A stretch of 47,070 nucleotides of DNA, from NCBI GenBank assembly GCA_016213895.1, contig JACQZJ010000027.1, positions 1-47,070 of the forward strand. The letters are read 5' to 3'. The notes beneath the pieces are model-generated. The model saw nothing but the letters and a program-made list of their open reading frames with translations, made no database searches and was not told the origin of the DNA. Position 1 is the stretch's first letter, and each line of letters starts with the position of its first letter. Positions 40,219 through 47,070 of the stretch are shown piece after piece. Position numbers and translations under genes: made by a program. Origin of the DNA: Planctomycetota bacterium (GTDB lineage: Bacteria; Planctomycetota; B15-G4; JADJEK01).

Positions 40219-41385
40219 ATGGGCGCGCCTGGACAACCCGGAGAGGAATATCGCGGGTTCGAGCAGGGACCGATTCGGCCGCCCAGCGAGGCGCACAGCC
40301 TGCTCCTGCGCGTCACCCGCAACTGCCCCTGGAACCGCTGTGCGTTCTGCCCGGTCTACAAGGGAACGCGCTTCTCCTTGCGCCCGGTGGCGCACGTCAA
40401 GCGGGATCTCGACGCGGTGCGCGACGTCGTCGAGCTGATCCGCGGAGCGGCCGGCGAGGACGGCGCGCTCGCGGACGCGCGCGTCGCCGAGGCCTTGGCG
40501 CGCGGCGCCGCCTGCGACCAGCAGGCGCTCGCCGCGGCCTGGCACTGGGCGGCGGGGGGAATGCGCTCCGTCTTCCTGCAGGACGCCAACAGCCTGGCCG
40601 CCGGGGCGGAGCGGCTCGTGGAGATCCTCTCCCACGTGCGCGCGCTCTTCCCCTGGGTCGAGCGCGTGACCTCCTACGCGCGCTCGCAGACCCTCGCCAA
40701 GATGGCGGACGGCGACCTGCGCGCGCTCGCCGTCGCCGGCCTGAACCGCATCCACGTCGGCCTGGAGTCCGGAGCGGACGAGGTGCTGCGCTTGGTGAAG
40801 AAGGGCGTCACCCGGGAGATGCACATCGCGGCCGGGCTCAAGGTGAAGAGCGCGGGCATCGAGCTCTCCGAGTACGTCATGCCGGGGCTCGGCGGCAGGC
40901 GCCTGTCCGAGGCGCACGCGCTCGCCACGGCGGACGCCCTGAACCGGATCGATCCGGACTTCATCCGCCTCAGGACGCTGGCCGTGCCCGCCGGAGTCGA
41001 GCTGGCCGAAGAGGTGCGGAGCGGCCGCTTCCAGGTCTGCTCCGACGTGCTCGTGGCGCGCGAGATCCTGCTCCTCATCCAGTCGCTCGAGGGCATTCAC
41101 AGCGTGGTGAAGAGCGACCACATCTTGAACCTCTTCGAGGACGTCGAGGGCAGGCTGCCGGAGGACCAGGAGCGCATGCTTGCCACCATCCGCGCCTTCC
41201 TGGACATGGACCCGCGGCGCCAGGTTCTCTACCAGGTCGGCAGGCGTCTGGGCTACTTCACCGGGCCCAGCGGCCTGGACGATCCTGCCGCGCTGGCGCG
41301 CGTGGAGCGCGTGTGCGAGCAGCTCGGCGTCGGCCCCGAGAACGTCGAGGAGATGACGCGCGAGCTGATGACGCGCTTCGTGTAG
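40219..41385 (+). CDS. Radical SAM protein with a Cx4Cx2C cluster motif
   Basis: A 388-residue protein. The cluster-binding motif near residue 35 reads NCPWNRCAFCPVYKG, i.e. C-x4-C-x2-C, one residue longer in the first gap than the classic Cx3Cx2C. The core follows the Elp3/HemN-like pattern: RSVFLQDANSLAAGAERLVE, VTSYARSQTLAKM, LNRIHVGLESGADEVLRLVKKG and GIELSEYVMPGLGG. The C-terminal ~120 residues contain DHILNLFEDVEGRLPEDQER and a helical tail. I cannot assign the reaction. It is convergent with the PiT transporter gene and probably leaderless. Confidence 0.85.
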   Translation: MGAPGQPGEEYRGFEQGPIRPPSEAHSLLLRVTRNCPWNRCAFCPVYKGTRFSLRPVAHVKRDLDAVRDVVELIRGAAGEDGALADARVAEALARGAACDQQALAAAWHWAAGGMRSVFLQDANSLAAGAERLVEILSHVRALFPWVERVTSYARSQTLAKMADGDLRALAVAGLNRIHVGLESGADEVLRLVKKGVTREMHIAAGLKVKSAGIELSEYVMPGLGGRRLSEAHALATADALNRIDPDFIRLRTLAVPAGVELAEEVRSGRFQVCSDVLVAREILLLIQSLEGIHSVVKSDHILNLFEDVEGRLPEDQERMLATIRAFLDMDPRRQVLYQVGRRLGYFTGPSGLDDPAALARVERVCEQLGVGPENVEEMTRELMTRFV

Positions 41386-41416
41386 CAGCGGGTGCGCGGG
41401 GCCGGCGCTCGAACCG

Positions 41417-43663
41417 TCAGACGAGCACTTTCGAGCGCAGCGGGTCGCGGAAGATCTGCAGCAGCAGGACGGACTGGCGCGCGATGGTCCTCGAGTTCCA
41501 CATGAAGGCGTAGAAGAGGATGCTCAGGCGCGTCTTCGAGCTGTTGTCCTGGATGCGCATGATCTGGTTCTGGTTGAACTCGAGGATCAGGGCGTTCAGC
41601 CGGTCGGTCTTCTCCTTGAAGAGGGCGTCGTCCGGCGGCTCCCGTTTCATGAGCGCGGCGGCGGTGGCGTCCAGGACGTCGCAGATCGCGCCTTTGATCA
41701 GGTTCAGCTCCGCGACCTGGGTCTCGAGCAGGCCGGCGTGATTGTTGGCCACGTGCATGTAGGCGCGCATGACCACGTCCCGCTGGCTCTCGGCGATGCG
41801 CTGCACCGTGCCCATGGTCTCCGCGTAGCGCTGCGAGTTCTCGACGTGCTCCCACTGCAGCAGCCTGAGCACCTTGAAGATGTTGGCGATGATGATGTTC
41901 GCCCACTGCTGGATGCTCTTCTGGCGCCGCCGCGCCTCGCGCAGCTTGGCCAGGTCCTGGTCGAACAAGCCCTCGAAGCCGTCGGCGAGCGTGCGCCGCA
42001 CCTCTTGCAGGAAGATCCCGGCGTGGCGGAAGGAGACGTTGATCGCCGCCGCCGAGTCCTTGATCTTCCGCAGGTTGAACACCTCCATCGCCTCGACCTC
42101 GCGTTCGCGGGAGCGGTGCAGCGTGCGGTTGCGCAGGATGAGGACGGAAGCGAGCAGCATGATGGCGATGACGCCCGGCACGCGGCCGTGGTAGATGACC
42201 ACGGCGAACACCGAGGAGACCGCGAAGGCTACCACGGCGGTGAAGAACCAGCCTCCGACCACGGTCAGGACGCCGGTGACGCGATAGACCGCGCTCTCCC
42301 TGCCCCAGGCCTGATCCGACAGCGACGTGCCCATCGCCACCATGAAAGTCACGTAGGTGGTGGACAGCGGCAGCTTGAGGGAGGTGCCCCAGGAGATGAG
42401 CGCGGCCGCGACCGTCAAGTTGACCGAGGCGCGCAGCAGGTCGAAGGAGGGAACGGTCCCGTCCGCCGCCGGCGCGGGCCGGTAGCGCGCGCGGTCGAAG
42501 CGGTGCGCGATCCAGGCGCGCGCGGCCGGCGGGACGAGCTTCCTGATCAGGTCGAAGGATGTCCCCACCATGCGCACGATGGTCTGGGAAAGGACCGTGG
42601 CCTCGAACCTCTCGTAGCCCTCCTCCTGGCGTCCAAGCGTGACCGTGGTCCTGGTGACCGTGCGCGCCTTGCGCGAGATCCAGAGCGTGGCGGTCATGAT
42701 CGCGCCGGCGATCAGCAAGTAGAGGGTGTTCGACCTGACCGGCTGGCGTAGGGCCTCCATGGTCTGGCCGAGCAGGTCGCCGCTTTCCTGCGCGGACTCG
42801 TAGGCGCTCAGGCTCGCGAGTGGCACGCCGATGAAGTTGACCAGGTCGTTCGCCGCGAAGGCCATGGCGATGGCGAAGGTCCCGACCAGCACCAGGACCT
42901 TCAGGACATTGACCTTGGCCAGCACCATGAGGAGCTGCAGCAGCAGCCCGCAGGCGAGGAACGTCCAGCCGAGGATCAGCCAGTTGTGCTCGTGCATCCA
43001 GTCCACGGTCGCGTTCGAGATGAACGACGCGCCCTTGGCGCCCTCGATGAGGATGAAGTGGACGATCGCGGCGAAGGCCAGTCCGCCCCAGAGCGCGCCG
43101 TAGCGCCGCACGCGCTTCTCGAAGTTGAAGGTGAAGACGACCCGCGTGACGAACTGGACGGCCGCCCCGACCACGAAGGCGATGGCCACGGAGAGAAGGA
43201 TGCCGGAGATGATCGCCAGCGCCTTGCTGGTGTTGATGTAGGCCACCATCTCCGCGAGGCTCTTCCCGGCCTGGACGATTTTGATCACCGAAACGGCGAC
43301 AGCGGCCCCGAGCAGCTCGAAGACCAGGGACACGGTCGTGGACGTGGGCAGCCCGAAGGTGTTGTACAGGTCGAGCAGAATGACGTCCGTGAGCATCACC
43401 GCCAGGAACGCGACCATGAGTTCCGGCATGGTGAAGTACTGCGGGTTGAAGATCCCCTTGCGCGCCACCTCCATCATCCCGCTGGAGAAGGTCACGCCCG
43501 CCAGGATGCCGAGCCCGCCGACGACCATGATCACGCGGAACGAGGCCGCGCGCGAGCCGATCGCGGGGCTGAGGAAGTTGACGGCGTCGTTGGCCACGCC
43601 GACGACCAGGTCGGACACCGCGAGCAGGAGCAGGATGGCGATCGCGCCCTGGAAGATGTCCAT
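41417..43663 (-). CDS. PiT-family inorganic phosphate transporter with long cytosolic tail
   Basis: A 748-residue membrane protein. It has the PiT (SLC20) repeats: GVANDAVNFLSPAIGSRAA near residue 22 and FAANDLVNFIGVPLASLSAY further on, with TFGLPTSTTVSLVFE and TSLKLPLSTTYVTFMVAMGT as the matching second motifs. There are ~10-12 transmembrane segments. The last ~240 residues are helical and soluble-looking (LREARRRQKSIQQWANIII, IAESQRDVVMRAYMHVAN), resembling a PhoU-like domain. It probably couples phosphate uptake to Na+ or H+. The protein is longer than typical PiT carriers. A TATGCT box at 43783-43788 (minus strand) could be its promoter, leaving a ~120-nt leader. Confidence 0.9.
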   Translation of the reverse strand: MDIFQGAIAILLLLAVSDLVVGVANDAVNFLSPAIGSRAASFRVIMVVGGLGILAGVTFSSGMMEVARKGIFNPQYFTMPELMVAFLAVMLTDVILLDLYNTFGLPTSTTVSLVFELLGAAVAVSVIKIVQAGKSLAEMVAYINTSKALAIISGILLSVAIAFVVGAAVQFVTRVVFTFNFEKRVRRYGALWGGLAFAAIVHFILIEGAKGASFISNATVDWMHEHNWLILGWTFLACGLLLQLLMVLAKVNVLKVLVLVGTFAIAMAFAANDLVNFIGVPLASLSAYESAQESGDLLGQTMEALRQPVRSNTLYLLIAGAIMTATLWISRKARTVTRTTVTLGRQEEGYERFEATVLSQTIVRMVGTSFDLIRKLVPPAARAWIAHRFDRARYRPAPAADGTVPSFDLLRASVNLTVAAALISWGTSLKLPLSTTYVTFMVAMGTSLSDQAWGRESAVYRVTGVLTVVGGWFFTAVVAFAVSSVFAVVIYHGRVPGVIAIMLLASVLILRNRTLHRSREREVEAMEVFNLRKIKDSAAAINVSFRHAGIFLQEVRRTLADGFEGLFDQDLAKLREARRRQKSIQQWANIIIANIFKVLRLLQWEHVENSQRYAETMGTVQRIAESQRDVVMRAYMHVANNHAGLLETQVAELNLIKGAICDVLDATAAALMKREPPDDALFKEKTDRLNALILEFNQNQIMRIQDNSSKTRLSILFYAFMWNSRTIARQSVLLLQIFRDPLRSKVLV

Positions 43664-43782
43664 GGGATCCCGCAGAAGGGGAAGGAGACCGCGGCGCGGG
43701 CGAGCTCAGGGCCGCGCCGTGGCAGCTCGCCGGCCCGTTCTCCGGACCATGCTCTCTTCGACCTCCGAACAGAGACAAAGGG

Positions 43783-43788
43783 AGCATA
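43783..43788 (-). promoter_or_regulatory. Possible -10 box TATGCT for the PiT transporter gene
   Basis: On the minus strand, TATGCT lies ~120 nt before the ATG at 43663, in the 178-bp gap after the ferredoxin reductase-like gene. A leader of that length could hold regulatory structure; none was identified. Confidence 0.3.
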
Positions 43789-43841
43789 GGGGATGCGGCG
43801 TTGATTGCAACACGGTGTACGCTGGCCAAGCCGCGCGCGGG

Positions 43842-45260
43842 TCACCCGCGCCGCAGGTCCAGGACGAGGCGAAGCATCTCCGCCGTGGACGGGATCTTGC
43901 AGCGCGGCTTGCCGAGGCTCGCGCCGCGTTCCCGCTCGTGACGGTCGAGCCGCTCCCAGTCCGCGAACGTCACGCAGTCGACTCCCCGCCGCGCGAGCAA
44001 GCGCGGCACGGCCTGGTCGAATCCCGCCGGCAGCGGCTCGGCGGAGCGCCTGACCACGTCGCCCGCCAGGCGCTCCGCGGTCTTCCTGGCGTTCTGGACG
44101 CTGGCGCCGATCAGAGTGACCGGCCCGGTCGCGGCCCAGCCCGCCGCGTACTGCCCGGGCAGGGGAGCGCCGCCGTCCGACGCGAGGACGCGGCCCGCGT
44201 CGTTCGGGATGACCGCGCGGTTCGCGTCGAAGGGCAGGCCAGGGAGCGGCACGCCGCGATAGCCGGCGGCCACGATCACCAGGTCGACGTCCACCTCGCT
44301 GAACTCCCCGGAGGCGACCGCGCGCGGTGCGCCGTTCTCGTCCAGGCTGAGGACGTTCCGCTCCAGGCGCATACCCACTACCCGCCCGCCGCGGCCCAGG
44401 ATCTCGCGGGGCGAGACACGGAAGCAGCAGCGCAGGATGCGCGCGGCCGCTGCTGGTTTCGCCGCCGCCTGCCTCCTCAGGATCTCGAAGTTCTGTGCCG
44501 CGCTCGGTGGAGCGCCGGCGGCGAGCCAGCGCCTGCTGGCCTCGTCCAGCTCCGCGTCGGCCGGATCGACGACCACAGCCACGCCCGCGAGGTCGAGGAT
44601 CTCGCGCAGCTCGCGCGGCGAGAACGCCGCCTGCGCCGGCCCGCGCCGGCCCAGGAGAAGCACTTCCCGGAGCGCGCTCCGGCGCAGCGTGTCCAGGGCG
44701 TCCTCGGCGATGTCGGTCGCGGCCAGCTCTTCGGGCAGCCGGGCGAGCACGCGCGCCGCGTCGATGGCCACGTTGCCGTTGCCGACCACCGCCGCGCGCG
44801 TCACGCCGTCCAGGCGGATCGGCGGCCCGCAGTAGTCCGGGTGGGCGTTGTACCAGCCCACGAACTGCGCCGCCGAGTAGACGCCCTGGAGGTCCTCTCC
44901 GGGGATGCCCAGGGAGGAAGGGCGCTCTGCGCCGGTCGCGTACACGACGCAGTCGTAGTGCGCGTTCAAGTCCTCGACCCGCAGGTCGCGTCCCAGCATG
45001 ACGTTGCCGAAGAAGCGCAGCGCCGGATGGCGCGCGGTGCGCTCGAAGCCGCGGATCACGGACTTCGCCTGCTGGTGGTCCGGCGCCACGCCGTTGCGCA
45101 CCAGCCCGAAAGGCGCGGGCAGGCGCTCGAAGAGGTCGATGCGCGCGTGCAAGCCGTCCGTCTTCAGCAGGGTCTCGGCAGTGGAGAAGCCCGCGGGGCC
45201 CGCGCCCACGATGGCCACGCGGGCGGGCCTGCCTTCGCTGCCGAGCTTCATCTCCGCCAT
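43842..45260 (-). CDS. Adrenodoxin-reductase-like ferredoxin-NADP+ reductase (FprA type)
   Basis: A 472-residue flavoprotein. The FAD-binding start is VAIVGAGPAGFSTAETLL, followed by DLFERLPAPFGLVRNGVAPDHQQAKSV (split over ~residues 40-65) and an NADP-binding segment AAVVGNGNVAIDAARVL. The pattern LLLGRRGPAQAAFSPRELREI is diagnostic of adrenodoxin reductase/FprA enzymes, which move electrons between NADPH and ferredoxin. The C-terminus has GWAATGPVTLIGASVQNARKT. The ATG at 45260 is preferred because GGAGG lies 6 nt upstream; in-frame starts at 45296 and 45251 also exist. It is divergent from the truncated TIM-barrel gene. No ferredoxin gene is adjacent. Confidence 0.92.
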   Translation of the reverse strand: MAEMKLGSEGRPARVAIVGAGPAGFSTAETLLKTDGLHARIDLFERLPAPFGLVRNGVAPDHQQAKSVIRGFERTARHPALRFFGNVMLGRDLRVEDLNAHYDCVVYATGAERPSSLGIPGEDLQGVYSAAQFVGWYNAHPDYCGPPIRLDGVTRAAVVGNGNVAIDAARVLARLPEELAATDIAEDALDTLRRSALREVLLLGRRGPAQAAFSPRELREILDLAGVAVVVDPADAELDEASRRWLAAGAPPSAAQNFEILRRQAAAKPAAAARILRCCFRVSPREILGRGGRVVGMRLERNVLSLDENGAPRAVASGEFSEVDVDLVIVAAGYRGVPLPGLPFDANRAVIPNDAGRVLASDGGAPLPGQYAAGWAATGPVTLIGASVQNARKTAERLAGDVVRRSAEPLPAGFDQAVPRLLARRGVDCVTFADWERLDRHERERGASLGKPRCKIPSTAEMLRLVLDLRRG

Positions 45261-45332
45261 GCCGCGCCTCCGGGGGCGGGCATTCTCGCTGATCATGCGC
45301 GCCGCGTCACCCAGGAAGGCGGGCTGCCGCGC

Positions 45333-45338
45333 TAGACT
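45333..45338 (+). promoter_or_regulatory. Possible -10 box TAGACT for the TIM-barrel gene
   Basis: TAGACT lies 23 nt before the ATG at 45362, with AGGAGG at 45349-45354 in between. The arrangement looks like a complete, short-leader gene start. Confidence 0.4.
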
Positions 45339-45361
45339 GGCCGCGCTTAGGAGGAGCGCGC

Positions 45362-45901
45362 ATGGGCGACATCCAGATCGGGATCAACCTCGAGTTCGTG
45401 CGGCACGACGACAAGCCCTTCGAATGGGCCGTGGAGAAGGCCGCGGAGATCGGCTACGAGTTCGTCGAGCCCATGGTCCACTGGGGCCGGGAGCTCCTGA
45501 GCGAGGCGGGCTACTTCCACAGCGTCTCGCTCCTCGATGACCCGTACCGCGTGAAGCGCGCCTGCGCCCGGGCGGGAGTGCGCCTTTCCGGGCTCTCCTC
45601 CCACACGCCGCTCTGCAAGCCGGAGATCAGCCTGGAGTATCTCAAGCAGGCGATTCGCTTCGCCGCGGAGTGCGGGGCGCCGGTGGTGAACACGGATGAG
45701 GGGCCGAAGCCCGCCTGGACCAGCGCGGAGGAGGACCACGTCCTCATGCGCTACGTGCTGAAAGAGGCCGCGGCCGTGGCCGAGGCGCGCGGCGTGCGGC
45801 TCGGCTGCTCGATGCTCGGCCTCGCGCGCGACGCCGAGCGCATGCTGCAGCGCTACATCGACCAGACGCAGAAGCGCCGAAGGATGATGTCGCTCGACTG
45901 A
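45362..45901 (+). CDS. Sugar phosphate isomerase/epimerase-like protein, apparently truncated
   Basis: The 179-residue product begins like a complete xylose-isomerase-like TIM-barrel protein (IQIGINLEFVRHDDKPFEWA, AAEIGYEFVEPMVHWGRELL, ARAGVRLSGLSSHTPLCKPE, RFAAECGAPVVNTDEGPKPA). Family members are usually 260-300 residues. After VAEARGVRLG, at about position 45800, the expected metal-binding strand is absent and the protein ends in an unrelated basic helix (RMLQRYIDQTQKRRRMMSLD). So about the last 100 residues of the barrel, with catalytic ligands, are missing. The start has a strong AGGAGG and a promoter-like box. It may be a decayed gene or lie at an assembly junction, since the next gene looks foreign. 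Confidence 0.65.
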   Translation: MGDIQIGINLEFVRHDDKPFEWAVEKAAEIGYEFVEPMVHWGRELLSEAGYFHSVSLLDDPYRVKRACARAGVRLSGLSSHTPLCKPEISLEYLKQAIRFAAECGAPVVNTDEGPKPAWTSAEEDHVLMRYVLKEAAAVAEARGVRLGCSMLGLARDAERMLQRYIDQTQKRRRMMSLD

Positions 45902-45972
45902 AGCGACGCCTTGTCGTCGCCGCGCGTCAACGGCGCCGGCGCGGCGCCGTGCCGGACCGCGCCGCGGCCGGG

Positions 45973-47013
45973 CTAACGCAGCACCAGCCGCGCCGGCCCG
46001 GCCTCGACCGCGCCGACCACCGCCGCCGTCTCGAAGCCTCCGCGGCGGAACACGCCGAGCACGTCGTCGACCGCGGCCGCGTCGCATGACACGAGCAGGC
46101 CGCCGCTGGTCTGCGGGTCGGTCAGCAGCGCGCGGTCTTCGGCGGCAAAGCCCTCGGGCAGCGACACGTCGCGGCCGTAGCTCGCCCAGTTGCGGCCCGA
46201 CGCGCCGGTCACCATGCCCTGCGCGGCGAGCTCGCGCACGCCGGGCAGCAGCGGCACCTTCGACCAGTCGATCGCGACGGTCGCCCGCGCGCCGCGCGCG
46301 AGTTCGAGCGCGTGGCCCGCCAGGCCGAAGCCCGTCACGTCGGTCAGCGCGTGCACGCCGGGCAGGTCGGCCAGTTCGGTGCCGGGCTTGTTGAGCTTCG
46401 TGGTGGTGGCCACCATGCGCGCGTAGCCGTCGGCCGGCAGCGCGTCCTTCTTCAGCGCGGCCGACAGCACGCCCACGCCGAGCGGCTTGCCGAGCACCAG
46501 CACGTCGCCGGCGCGCGCGTCGGCGTTGCGCTTGACCTTCTTCGGGTGCACGAGGCCCATCACCACCAGGCCGTAGATCGGCTCGACCGAGTCGATCGTG
46601 TGGCCGCCCGCGATGGGGATGCCGGCGTCGCGGCACACCGCCTCGCCGCCTTCGAGGATGCGGCCGATGGTCTCGAGCGGCAGCACGTTGATCGGCATGC
46701 CCACCAGGCCCAGCGCCATGATCGGGCGGCCGCCCATCGCGTAGACGTCGCTGATCGCGTTGGTGGCGGCGATGCGGCCGAAGTCGTACGGGTCGTCGAC
46801 GATCGGCATGAAGAAGTCGGTGGTCGCGATCAGCGCCTGCTCCTCGTTGAGCTGGTAGACCGCGGCGTCGTCGGCGGTCTCGATGCCGACCAGCAGCTCC
46901 GGCGGCATCGGCATCTTCGCGGTGCCCTTGAGGATCTCGGACAGCACGCCGGGCGCGATCTTGCAGCCGCAGCCGCCGCCGTGCGACAAACCGGTCAATC
47001 GAACGTCCGACAT
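45973..47013 (-). CDS. selD: Selenophosphate synthetase (selenide, water dikinase)
   Basis: A 346-residue SelD of normal length. The active-site loop is SHGGGCGCKIAP, with C15 and K18 aligning to Cys17 and Lys20 of E. coli SelD. Other blocks are ADDAAVYQLNEEQALIATTD, DPYDFGRIAATNAISDVYAM, GGHTIDSVEPIYGLVVMG, DVTGFGLAGHALELARG and TDPQTSGGLLVS. It makes selenophosphate from selenide and ATP for Sec-tRNA and selenouridine. GGAGGTGTGCT precedes the ATG. It begins 18 nt after the 3' end of the tRNA-Sec gene, giving a selC-selD unit. By memory the sequence looks betaproteobacterial rather than planctomycete. No gene with an in-frame TGA/SECIS was noticed in the window. Confidence 0.95.
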   Translation of the reverse strand: MSDVRLTGLSHGGGCGCKIAPGVLSEILKGTAKMPMPPELLVGIETADDAAVYQLNEEQALIATTDFFMPIVDDPYDFGRIAATNAISDVYAMGGRPIMALGLVGMPINVLPLETIGRILEGGEAVCRDAGIPIAGGHTIDSVEPIYGLVVMGLVHPKKVKRNADARAGDVLVLGKPLGVGVLSAALKKDALPADGYARMVATTTKLNKPGTELADLPGVHALTDVTGFGLAGHALELARGARATVAIDWSKVPLLPGVRELAAQGMVTGASGRNWASYGRDVSLPEGFAAEDRALLTDPQTSGGLLVSCDAAAVDDVLGVFRRGGFETAAVVGAVEAGPARLVLR

Positions 47014-47031
47014 AGCACACCTCCATTAAAT

Positions 47032-47070
47032 TGGCGGAAGAGAGTGGGAGTCGAACCCACCAAGGACCGG
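47032..47070 (-). tRNA. selC: tRNA-Sec (selC), 3' part only; 5' end beyond the window
   Basis: On the minus strand the window ends in the 3' half of a tRNA. It has the T-arm stem GTGGG/CCCAC around TTCGACT, acceptor strand TCTCTTCC, discriminator G and encoded CCA. The 8-bp acceptor plus 5-bp T-stem pattern and the preceding CCGGTCCTTG segment (end of a long variable arm) match bacterial tRNA-Sec, e.g. the GGAAGA...TCTTCCGCCA frame of E. coli selC. The anticodon lies outside the window, so identity rests on this half and on the adjacent selD. Confidence 0.85.

Noticed and set aside
41253-43829. 858-codon minus-strand frame overlapping the PiT gene
   Set aside because: Different frame from the transporter; His/Arg/Gly-rich with no motif.
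1-45972. Selenoprotein gene with in-frame TGA
   Set aside because: SelD and tRNA-Sec prompted a look, but no recognised gene in the window has an internal TGA at an expected Cys/Sec position.

Overview
The window reads as high-GC bacterial chromosome, most likely from an uncultured member of the Planctomycetota. Two neighbouring secreted proteins at the left end finish in the Cys/Gly/Pro-rich C-terminal module I associate with that phylum. There are also many lipoproteins and secreted proteins of unknown function, carboxypeptidase-regulatory repeats, a DUF1570-like metalloprotease and several GTG starts. No rRNA, integrase, insertion sequence or CRISPR array was seen. The last ~1.1 kb (selD and the tRNA-Sec fragment) looks betaproteobacterial by memory of the family, and may be transferred or misassembled.

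Layout: (1) 1-5153, plus strand: the tail of a secreted protein, a five-heme cytochrome with a hairpin-rich leader, and ETF-quinone oxidoreductase; together the last two suggest respiratory electron transfer. (2) 5251-10371, minus strand: a chemosensory-type operon (HDOD, CheB, CheR, CheX, CheY, CheC/X-like) with no CheA, CheW or receptor here, preceded by a small membrane-anchored repeat protein. (3) 10629-16219: secreted metalloprotease, TraB/GumN-like lipoprotein, exonuclease III, methyltransferase and a secreted unknown. (4) 16357-24580: an ABC ATPase coupled to a permease-CPBP protease fusion, a lipoprotein resembling type I phosphodiesterases without their metal ligands, and a regulatory-repeat surface protein with a small secreted partner. 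(5) 24983-30294: Rpn-like nuclease with internal 24-bp repeats, SPASM radical SAM protein, PurM, and an HDOD-GAF-GGDEF protein. (6) 30452-34370: an iron-type ABC importer whose ATPase gene is broken. (7) 34417-40182: a UvrD-like helicase with a complete DEDDh exonuclease inserted in it, a 68-residue bacterial histone, and a molybdate ABC operon led by a small membrane protein. (8) 40219-47070: a radical SAM protein, a PiT transporter, an adrenodoxin-reductase-like flavoprotein, a truncated TIM-barrel gene, selD and partial selC.

The strongest leads are the histone-fold protein (36979-37185) and the helicase-exonuclease insertion (34417-36861), which are convergent neighbours. Next come the CheA-less chemosensory operon, the apparent pseudo-phosphodiesterase, the structured cytochrome leader, the broken ABC ATPase, and TAnnnT boxes so close to some start codons that leaderless transcripts are likely.
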